A stretch of DNA of 64,000 bases from Tiliqua scincoides (taxonomy: Eukaryota; Chordata; Lepidosauria; Squamata; Scincidae), in assembly GCF_035046505.1 (NCBI RefSeq), contig NC_089821.1, positions 34,582,348-34,646,347 of the forward strand, given 5' to 3'. A program made the position numbers and the translations under genes. Shown piece by piece: positions 55,037 to 64,000 of the stretch. Below the pieces are notes generated by a model. It did no database searches, was not told the DNA's origin, and worked only from the letters and a program-made list of their open reading frames with translations. Position 1 is the first letter of the stretch, and every line of letters begins with the position of its first letter.

Positions 55037-55324
55037 AATGAAAGGGACTAATCCTATCCAACTTTCCTATGCCAATGGAGCCACAATGCAGTCCCGAGGT
55101 AAGAGAACAAACATTCCCGTATAGGTGCTGCTTTGTTATTTATTTACATATTTATAGTTTTATAGTTGTTGGTCTGAACTGCCTACCCCCAACTTTTTTA
55201 TTAATTGTTTTATTTATTGTATGCTTTTTTGTTATTTTTTATGGGAACTAGTAAGCTGCCTTGGGCATTTGCCTTGGCAAGGGAAAGGCAATATATAAAT
55301 TTTTAATAAATAAATACCTTATAG

Positions 55325-55687
55325 CAGTGTTTCTCAGACTGTGGGTCGGGACCCACTAGGTGGGTCATGAGTCAATTTCAGATGGGTCCCCATTCATTTC
55401 AATATTTTATTTTTAATATATTAGACTTGATGCTATCATGGGAAGTGACTGCATTTGGGGAAATGTTACAGATCTGTACTTTTAACTGGCTAGTATGTAT
55501 ATGCTTTTAACAATTATAGTCAATGGGACTTACTCCTGGGTAAGTGTGGGCAAGATTGCAGCCTAGGATTGTTAACAATTTTCCTGCTTGATGATGTCAC
55601 TTCTGGTCATGACATCACTTCTGGTGGGTCCTGACAGATTCTCATTCTAAAAAGTGGGTCCCGGTACTAAAAGTATGAGAACCACTG
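55325..55687 (+). mobile_element. hAT element with perfect 8-bp duplication, about 363 bp
   Basis: CAGTGTTTCTCAGACTG at the left and AGTATGAGAACCACTG at the right, with CCTTATAG on both sides (55317-55324, 55688-55695). It contains half of a 90-bp MITE-like segment (TGGGACTTACTCCTGGGTAA). Confidence 0.85.
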
Positions 55688-56065
55688 CCTTATAGGGTTG
55701 TTGTAAGGATTACTGATATAATGGTTATGAAGCTTTTTTGTCACTTGAAATGTGATTTCGTGAGTGTGGTTATTAATTGTGATAGCTCAGTTGTATGAAT
55801 TCACTATAATACACATGTAGCTTTCTTGGGCAGGCAACATTACCTGTCAGTGAATGCAATCTTATTGGACCATTACCTTGCTATCTTTTGGAAATGATCC
55901 CAAGAACTTCTTCATAGGTGTTCACAAACTGGGCAGATGCTGCATGTATCTACTCGCTGCTTAGTGTACTTGAAGTGTGTGTGTGTGTGTGCGTGCGCGC
56001 ACGGGCGCAGGGAGAGAGGTGACGCCACTTAAACTTAATTGAAATTGTAAAAAAGAAATGACTCA

Positions 56066-56596
56066 CTGCCCAATCCTGAACAGTGTGCACTGGCTTACCG
56101 CTGGCGTGCACTGTTGCAAACGTGCCATAAGGCACATTTGCGGGCCCTGCTTTTGGGCAAGCACCGGCGGTAGCCCTCTCAGCGGTCGCGGGGACCACTG
56201 AGCAATGAAGAGGTAAGTGGAGGCATGGGGAATGTGGGGAGGAGGCATTCCAGGGAAGGGGTAGGCAGGTGGAGGGTGGTGAGAGGTGGGGAGGAGGTTT
56301 TACAGAGAGGTGGGAGGTGGGGAGAGGAGGTGTGCCTGAGTGGGAGGGAGCAGGGAGGGAGGGATGTGGGACAGGTGCAGCTTTGCTCCACTGGATCCAG
56401 AACCTCTGTGTCGGGCTCATACGCTCTTGATTCACTGCCGACCTTTACGGGGCTACTTCATTTACCTGGGGGAAGGGAACAAAAGTTGTCTTCTCCCGAG
56501 GAGCTGGTGGCGGCTGCCCAGAGCACATAGGATGTGGTGGCAGCCATTTTTGGCGCTGCTGTAGACCTGCGCCCTGGGCAGCTCAGGATTGGGCTG
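56066..56596. mobile_element. Harbinger-like GC-rich element, about 531 bp
   Basis: CTGCCCAATCCTGAACAG at the left and GCTCAGGATTGGGCTG at the right, with TCA on both sides. The 161-codon open frame across it is an artefact of composition. Confidence 0.65.
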
Positions 56597-56704
56597 TCAG
56601 TTACTTTTTTCATGACCAGAATGTCCATGTAAAAATGTCCTATGTGAAAAGCGGAAACGAGACCATGACATTCCATCACTTATCAGCACTCATTCTCTTT
56701 AGAA

Positions 56705-56964
56705 TAGTGGTTCCCAAACTGTGGGTTGTAACCCACCAGTGAGTCATAACCTAATCTTTGGTGGGTCGCAAAAGCTGGTAGCTGACAGCTGACATGGAAA
56801 ATGTATTGAGTCTATGGAAACTGAAACAGACCATTACATGCATGTCAAGGAGAAAAACAGAGGCTTGAACAGCTGGTAAAGTGAAACTCTTATTCATTCA
56901 TTCATTCATTCATTCATGTCTTTATCTATTTATTTATTAGTCATATAAAGGTAGGGAACCACTG
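56705..56964. mobile_element. hAT fragment, about 260 bp
   Basis: TAGTGGTTCCCAAACTGTGG at the left and AGGTAGGGAACCACTG at the right, with an (ATTC)n run inside near 56891-56917. Confidence 0.6.
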
Positions 56965-59100
56965 CATCAGAGGCATGGTGAAAGGGAAGGGCCCAACAAC
57001 TACAAGGGTTGGCCCCTTGGAGCCTGCATTACAGTGTGTACAAACCAAAAACAATTTTAAATGCTTGCAAGTTATTCCTTGTATGAATGGAAGGAGTCTA
57101 GATTTCTTGAGTGTGTGCTTTTTTTTCCTTGTGCAAACTTTGTGTGATGACTGTCAAATGACTATTCTGTGAGCACACAAACTTTATGGCATTTAGCAAG
57201 GCAGGTATACAATAATAATAATAATAAATGATAACAAAATGTGCCTTAAATTCATTGAGTGCTTTTTGAGAAGAGGGGCTACTTTTATCTTGAAAGGCAG
57301 AAAATTCCATTTTGGTTGCATAGAATTGAGATGAGTTCAGTGGTGGGACACAGTGATATAGCAGCAGGGACAACCATTATAGGCTTCAAGTGGGGCTGCC
57401 CCTTTTTCAGAGCATTGCTCAGGAAGAGATCGACCGCTGCCAAGACAGCCTCTTTGACAAGCATTTGTGAAAAGGGGGATCCATAATATTTGCTGTTGCC
57501 CTTTGTTATGGCAACAGCCTTACGCAAATACTGTCTTGAAGCACTCCAAAGTTATAATTGAAGTTTATAATGTTCAGGGCCCCCTTAGGATCCAGAGCCT
57601 AATCAATATTGCATGGAATCTCTCTTGAATGTAGGAACAGTGAGTCAGCAGCCCTTATAATTGTTTTAGTTGCTGCCATTGTTCCAACAGCAAGCTTTAC
57701 AGCTATTGTCCCGTGTTTGTCCAGCTCACGTTTACTGGACTGTGGGAACGGATTAGGGTTTCATGGCTTTTTTCCCCCCTTCTTGCATAAACTCTTGATC
57801 AAAGACATTCCTTGGATGACAAAACACTGTATACTGTGTCACACAGTCCTGACCAGACTGCACGAACAGTAGTTTAAAAACACATGCCGACATTGTTCTC
57901 TAACAGCCTTTTTTTCTTTTTGGTACAATTTAGGTACAGACACACTTTTGAAATAAAACCCCAGTTTATCATATTTATAAGCAAATACATCTACCTCTAC
58001 AGTTTTGTTACATTTCATAGCTACTAGTGGGGTTTCCTTCCTCCTTGCTCCCCAAAGTTAAAAATCATGGAAAACGGCATTTTTCTATGGCCAGTGCAGG
58101 CACAAACTGGCAATAATACAAAATAGCAACAGTGCCATACTTGGTATATTGAAATTGCATTCCCACCCAATGTATATTTTATCTGTAAGAACTTATCATC
58201 ATCATGCAGTATATAAGATTTTAGACATAGATCAAATTTATCCAAGAATGAATGAGTTATCACTTTTATCACAGACATTTCAATAGAGTGTGATTTCTTC
58301 CCTTTATTATTCTGTGGTTACTTGTTTTTAATAAATGCACATCTACACACTAAAATCACGATACAATCATTTCAAATTCAATTCCTGAAAAGTTTTGTGA
58401 CATTTCCAGTGGCTGTATTTTGGTTTCAACACATTGGTGCTAAGGTCATCAGTTTGCCCAAAGTAAACCTGTTTTTCCAGCATTTTTCTTTTTTCTCAGA
58501 CAGATGGGTGGCAAAGGTTAATCTCAGGCCATTTTGGACACACCACTGAGCCCTGCTTCCTTACCCTTGTAGCAGGCCCTAGTATCTTTTTTCCCAGCAT
58601 TTTTTTAAGGATTGGCATTCTTTTGACATTAACGGGCCTTGCCTTCAAAATCTCAGGATTTGGGATGCATTTGATCCAGAACCAGAATTGATGCCCGTGT
58701 ATAAAGAATTGCAAAAAAGGAAGGGGAGATGTCATCTTGTGGAGATATTTTCCCATAAAACTTGATTATATGAACTCATTCATGAACAACAGTTGCCTTG
58801 AAGGAAGGATGAAATGCATAGTAAAATAACATCATATATACCTGGCAAAGGTTGGTGGTTAGTAAACCTTCTGGCCAAGGGACTCCTGCCTATCAAAGAA
58901 GTCAATGATCCTGGCTGACCTCTGAACCCCCAATAGTGTTGAGGGTGGTAGCACCCAATACACAATCAAGAGGCAAGTGCGGGGGGTGCCGTGGTGGTCC
59001 CAGTCTAGCAGCAGTGCACTGATACGAAAGAACTAATATTAGTTGTAATTGGCTGTTTTTAAACTCAGTAGAATTAATTTCCTTTCCTGCCAAACATAAA
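56965..59100. other. Intergenic DNA without recognised genes
   Basis: A short (AAT)n run at 57211-57227 and otherwise unassigned sequence. The open frames here have no recognisable domains. Confidence 0.5.
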
Positions 59101-59112
59101 CAACAGATTAAA

Positions 59113-59995
59113 AACATTGGGGGTCCACCTGGACTCGCAGCTGCTCCTGGATTCCCAGGTGGCGGCTGTGGCTAGGGGGGCCTTCGCTCAGCTTCGGCTG
59201 GTGCGCCAGCTGCAGCCGTACTTGGATCGTGCAGACCTGGCCACGGTGATCCATGCTACAGTGATATCGAGGTTAGATTATTGTAACGCGCTTTATGTGG
59301 GGCTGCCCCTGAAGACGGTTCGGAAACTGCAATTAGTGCAGAATGCAGCGGCCCGTGTGGTCACTGGAGCTAGGCGGTTTGACTTTGTCAGCCCGCTTCT
59401 CTGGGGGCTACAATTGGCTGCCCATTCGTTTCTGGGCCCAATTGAAGGTGCTGGTTTTGACCTTTAAAGCCCTATACTGCTCTGGGCCAGGGTATCTTAG
59501 AGATTGCCTACTCCCGTACAATCCGGCTCGTCCTCTCAGGTCATCAGAGAAAGCCTTTTTACAAGTGCCGCTGCCTAAGGAGGTACATGGGGCGGCGGCA
59601 AGAAACAGGGCCTTCTCAGTAGTGGCACCAATGTTATGGAACTCCCTTCCCCTTGACTTGAGAATGGCTCCCTCTCTTGAGACTTTTCGGCGAGGCCTGA
59701 AGACCTTGCTGTTCAAACAAGCCTTCTGACTTCATGGCCTTTTTAACATCTTTTATACATCTTTTAGTTGCTTTTTTACAGGCCTGATTCCTCTAAGAAC
59801 TGCTGTTTTATGCTCTTTTTTATTCTGACTTTTATCTGACTACTGTTTTCATGGTTTCCGTTAATGTGTTTTTAATATGTTTTTATCTGATTGTGAAATT
59901 ATGTTTTTAATCTGTTTTTATATGTTGTAAGCCACCCTGGGTCCCTTTGGGGAGAAGGGCGGGATAGAAATAAAGTTTATTATTATTATTATTAT
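59113..59995 (+). mobile_element. L2/CR1-type LINE, C-terminal ORF2 plus 3' end
   Basis: Reads GVHLDSQLLLDSQVAAVARG, ATVISRLDYCNALYVGLPL and VQNAAARVVTGARR, then in another frame after a frameshift near 59410, LPIRFWAQLKVLVLTFKALY and RNRAFSVVAPMLWNSLPLDL. This is the thumb/C-terminal region that follows reverse transcriptase in CR1/L2-group LINEs. The 3' end GGGGAGAAGGGCGGGATAGA with a TTA repeat tail is typical. 5'-truncated. Confidence 0.85.
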
Positions 59996-60151
59996 TATTA
60001 ACAAATAATTGTAAGTGTATGCTAATAGTACAGTTGGAGACTAACTGCAGGATCAGTCGACTAGTAACAAGGATATCAAAGAAAGTACCACAAAGTTGGG
60101 CTAATTAGGAAATATTTCCTGCAATGAAGCAGTAAAGGCAGTAGATGTGTG

Positions 60152-61314
60152 CAGGTGCAGCCTATTTATCCACAGTTTTTTTAATCTGTGGATTTGTCGC
60201 AATGCCAGTGGGGTGGGGGGTACTGAAAGTCACATACACCTTTGACTCCTTTGCCCTGTGCTGGCATCTAACTCTGTTTCCAGGCAGCCCAAAACTCTGC
60301 AAAAAGACTCTGCCTCGCCCAGGCAGGGAATAGCCCTGGAGCCATGGAAGAGGTTCCCCTTGCAAGGAACAGTAACATTTCTGGAGTCCCTGAGCCAGCA
60401 AAGAGGCTGAAGAGGGGGGCAGAAAACCCTGTGTAACCAGAACACGTGCAGCAAGATGGAACTCATTCACTCTCACGTGCATGCACACACAGGGAGGGTG
60501 TGGTAGCAACAGAGGAGATTACTTTAAAAAACCCAGGGAGTGTTTGGCGAATTTCCCCCCCCCCCCCACATGTTGCAGGCAATCACCTACACAAGCAAGC
60601 CTTCCCACCAAGCAAAGCATGAAATTTAGCCTACAATCCTCTCCACACTTTCCTGGGAGTAAGCCCCATTGACTGCAATGGGGCTTACTTCTGAGTAGAA
60701 ATGCATAGGGCTGGACTCTTAAAAGTTCAGCATCCCACCTGTGAAAGAAGCGGGACAGCTGGCAACGGGGAGGGCTCAGGAGGAGGAGGCAGGAGGGGAT
60801 TGCTTTAAAAACCATGGGGAGTGTTTGCTGAATTCCCCCCCCCCCCCCCCATGATGCAAGCTCTCCTGCTCCAGCAAGCCTTCCCAAGCAAGCCTTGGGA
60901 AGCCTTGGAGAGACAGGTGAGGGTGAGCAGAGAGCCAGACTACAAGTTCCAGAATGCTCTGAGGCAAAGGAGCTTCCATGATGGTGGCCAGGGAGGGCTG
61001 CAGCAGCAGCAGCAGCAGCGAGAGGAGGAGGAGAACCTGCAGCATTGTTGGGAGGCCGCCTGGGACACAGAGGACAAGGCTTCCCAAGCAAGCTCACCAT
61101 TCCAACTGTGAAAGAAGCAGGACAGCTGGCAACAGGAGGGCTGAGTATGGAGGGGAGGGGATTGAGAACAGCTGCCTTAGTTTCCTTCCATCCAGAAGTG
61201 TCAGGCTGCAGTGTATTTGCGTAACTCTATGGAATTTAGCACAAAGGGTTTTTTGTTAATCGCACCGAGTAATGGAACGGAACAGAACTAATGTGGATAA
61301 ATAGGCTCCACCTG
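60152..61314. mobile_element. DNA transposon relic with 22-bp inverted ends, about 1.16 kb
   Basis: Left CAGGTGCAGCCTATTTATCC and right GGATAAATAGGCTCCACCTG match with one mismatch. Inside, a block of about 370 bp is duplicated (GTGAAAGAAGCGGGACAGCT near 60741 and GTGAAAGAAGCAGGACAGCT near 61108). A Harbinger-like MITE sits at 60629-60719. No transposase frame is seen. Superfamily not assigned. Confidence 0.65.
60629..60719. mobile_element. Harbinger-like palindromic MITE with TTA flanks
   Basis: GCCTACAATCCTCTCCACAC at the left and GCATAGGGCTGGACTC at the right. TTA lies on both sides (60626-60628, 60720-60722). Confidence 0.7.
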
Positions 61315-61912
61315 TTTATCATTAGCTACAGCAAATGGATATGACTGTGAAAAACCAAGTGAGGGGGCGGTTTATGATTAGGTAATAAGTAATACATATT
61401 TATGTATATGCTGCTAAAGAGATTTTTTGGCAATGATATTTTTGCTTATGTCATCAGCAAGAATTAATGAGCATAATAGAGTTGAAACAGGACACTGGAA
61501 ATGTCACATTCCATTACTTTCAAAATTTGAAATTCAGATTTTGACTTTAAATCTGAGCTTGAAAGTTGAATGTATGTGTCTCTGGGGTGGCAGAAGCCTC
61601 CCAGATGAGTGCTTATTGTACTGATTGGGTCAGTGCTTCTGATCCACACTTTTGTGTACTTGAAGATCAGCTTTGCTTGAAACAGGTTTGTCATGCTAGT
61701 CCAGTAACTGTAGCTCTTTTCTCATGGTCTTCCAACTATGTAGGGTGAATGTGTGCTCTCCCATCACCACACCTGACCTCTGTGAGTTGGCTGCATTGTG
61801 TATAGCATGCATACATGTGGCCTTTCTCCACAGGAATTAGTAGTCCGATTCAGACATTATATGAATGGGTTAGGGGAGGCTGCCTAACTGCAGGATTCCT
61901 CACTGCATTAAG

Positions 61913-61915
<3 letters not shown>

Positions 61916-61962
<47 letters not shown>
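61916..61962. repeat. (GA)n microsatellite
   Basis: About 23 GA units. Confidence 0.97.
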
Positions 61963-61964
<2 letters not shown>

Positions 61965-62339
61965 TTCTGCGTGTACTATTGTACTCATGGGGGCTTTTCA
62001 GATCTCACAATAAACACATGGTGATTGGACATGCGTGGCCCATTCACCCTTCCACACATTCATAAAACATCTGAATAGGGTTGCTTTTTGAAGAGCTCTT
62101 TATCTTGTATATTTGTACATGTATGTACATGTGTAACAACTTACATGTTGCACATGTATGTGTTCCCTTACCCAAGAAGACCTCTGGCTGCTTCCCTGAC
62201 TTTCAGGATACCCTTTTTCCAAGCCAGTAAACTATTGCTTATCTTCTAAATTTCAGGTGGCATTTTCCAGAATATACTTTTTAAATTAAACTTTATGGTG
62301 CTGTGTGTGACCTACTAGGCAGTTTCCAGTGCCTTACCT

Positions 62340-62400
62340 CCTGTGCCACCCACATTTGGTCCCTGTTGCGTATATGCAACACTGGGCAGAAATGGCAAGG
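62340..62400. mobile_element. Tiny piggyBac-like MITE, copy 3 (partial)
   Basis: Retains CCACATTTGGTCCCTGTTGC, the palindromic GTTGCGTATATGCAAC centre and TGGGCAGAAATGG. The left end and TTAA flanks are lost. Confidence 0.45.
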
Positions 62401-63269
62401 TGTGACTCTCTTGGATCACATGACCAAGCCCTGACTATCCTTTTGCCTCTCCTTTACTTGGCTACAGCCTGATCTTGACCTTCCCTCAGCTGCTCTTCCT
62501 ATCTCTGGTCTTCTATTTCTTGCCTCCCTATCCAAGGTGTGACAATGAGAGACTGCCAAGAGTTATTAAATATTAAACATATTTTAAGGTGCAGGTACAA
62601 CTTTCTAGAGGCAGGGAAAAGAACCAATTAGTATCACAACCTGAAAAATACACAAGAGTGCCCGATGCTGCTGCTTCTCAACTTGGCCCTTACACATCAT
62701 TCCACTATCTCCTATCTGGACCTGATAATCAAAGGACTCTTAAAGCACGTGTGGTGTAGGAATAGCACACTCTAATTTGCTGTCCACATCTTGACACCAG
62801 TTCCTTTATAATTCCATGTTAGTATGTTCCTTGCTACCATTAAGGTTAGCAGCATATATTGTTCATGCCACCTGAAAGTCATACAAAATGGCAGATTAAA
62901 TGAACTAGGAACATCTGCTGTGTGACAAAAGGAAAATGGTTGCACAGGGGCTTTGCACCATTCTCCTTTGTGTCAGTGGGATTTAGGAAGAACCGTACTC
63001 CCAAAATTCACCTATTCTGAAGTTTTAAGGAGGTAATCTAGAGTTTACTATTATTCTGGGTAAAGTACCATTTTATAACATCGAACTCAAAACTAGTTTT
63101 GTTATTATGGAACAGAGCTACAAAACCGAGTCATATTTACATCTGTATCCTCCTAGACATGAGTATTAATTAATCACTGTCACAGCCAATTAATCACTGC
63201 AGAATGCAAAAAAGGGGGGCGGAGAGTTGTTCACTGTACTCTTAGCACAGAAAAGAAAAACAAAGACTG

Positions 63270-64000
63270 CAGACACTGGGTTTTACAAATTTATTTCTAG
63301 ACTTTAGGGGAGGGTTTCTTTTTTCTTTTTTCACTGGAAACTTATGTTACAGGTCTGTTGGTGAAAATGTGCATTTCAGACCAGTGATGCCAATAAGTAC
63401 AATATATTAAAACAAAAGGTACAAATCTGAATTGCTTGGCTTTCTAGAGATTGTTATTATAACAATGTGACAATAAAGCATCTCTGTTGGCACGTGAACC
63501 CGCGTATCAGCATTTGGCCTTTTAGTACATACAACACTTTTAAGAAGAAATTTGCAGTACACACGCTGCCACTTTTCAGTGAAACACAAAATACAACCAA
63601 TAACCACTAACTCAATAATCTTGTTTGGTTCAGAGACACAGAGATGCCACAAACAGAAATGTCTATGAGGTAAGCAGTAAGAAATGTTCCTGAAATTTGG
63701 ACAAAATGTATCCAGTCCTCCTGGGTCCTGCGACTGCTGGTAGCATTACAAGGCTGTTTTCTTGTTCCATTTGAATAAGCTTAGGTAGGATCTTAACTGC
63801 GTTTGCCCTCAAAATGAAGTTCTAATTCTGTTTTGGTTTAGCAGCATACAGGCAACTAGATTATTCTTCACCATACAACTCTGTTAGCTGGCTTACTTAC
63901 GAGATTTACAAGTTTTCTTTTTTTTCGTTTTTTAAATTAGCATTACGCTATCATTAACATCAACAAAAACCCCTAATATATCATAACAGATTAAACACAC
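63270..64000 (-). other. CCND1: Inferred distal 3' UTR of CCND1 (cyclin D1)
   Basis: Synteny predicts CCND1 next, convergent with LTO1 and separated by about 11-12 kb as in human; here LTO1 ends near 49.4-51.1 kb. On the minus strand the region is free of transposons, AT-rich, and ends in AATAAA (63290-63295) followed by a T-rich GTCTTTGTTTTTC stretch, like a cleavage site. No coding exon lies inside the window, so the assignment rests on position and form and was not read from protein. The 81-codon minus frame at 63407-63652 is taken as UTR. Confidence 0.55.
63290..63295 (-). terminator. Candidate poly(A) signal of CCND1
   Basis: AATAAA on the minus strand, in the context CTAGAAATAAATTTGT. 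Cleavage would fall near 63270. Confidence 0.5.

Noticed and set aside
56066-56435. 161-codon proline/histidine-rich minus-strand frame
   Set aside because: Also within a GC-rich Harbinger-like element, running on into a (GT)n run. No conserved motif.
63407-63652. 81-codon minus-strand frame near the right edge
   Set aside because: It lies in the inferred CCND1 3' UTR and resembles no known protein.

Overview
This window is vertebrate nuclear DNA, most likely from a squamate reptile (probably a lizard; I cannot name the species). Large introns with GT/AG boundaries, recognisable vertebrate exons, and many LINE, SINE and small DNA-transposon copies of types I associate with squamates support this. 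Nothing bacterial, CRISPR-like or plasmid-like was seen, and I recognised no retroviral or LTR element.

The genes match the left part of the conserved amniote FGF19 - LTO1 (ORAOV1) - CCND1 block. From left to right there are (1) an FGF19-like gene with three exons (3348-5814, +), called copy A here; (2) a second, full-length FGF19 gene with three exons (18098-30166, +), called copy B; (3) LTO1 with five exons (37198-49355, +); and (4) at the right edge, on the minus strand, what I infer to be the end of the CCND1 3' UTR (about 63270-64000), convergent with LTO1 as in human.

The main result is that FGF19 is tandemly duplicated. Flanks, promoters, introns and exons of copy A (from about 78 to 5960) can be matched in order to copy B (about 13145 to 30200). 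Copy B encodes a 218-residue hormone-like FGF with the C-terminal tail that binds beta-Klotho. Copy A keeps an open three-exon frame and good splice sites, but encodes only 164 residues, lacks that tail, has an altered N-terminal motif, gains three N-glycosylation sequons and has a changed TATA box. Exon 2 and its flanks are about 97-98% identical between the copies, while exon 3 is only about 70% identical. This points to gene conversion, or to very uneven selection.

The rest is intronic and intergenic DNA crowded with mobile-element relics: PIF/Harbinger-like elements with TTA/TAA target duplications, hAT elements with 8-bp duplications, a pogo/mariner-like element with TA duplications, a tiny TTAA-flanked piggyBac-like element, CR1/L2-type LINE pieces and tRNA-derived SINEs. 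Several are present in one FGF19 copy and absent from the matching site in the other, so they date the duplication relative to the insertions. A nested cluster at 24.3-27.3 kb records at least three rounds of insertion. Two tandem repeats flank the first exon of LTO1.

Percent identities are estimates by eye. Human proteins were compared from memory.
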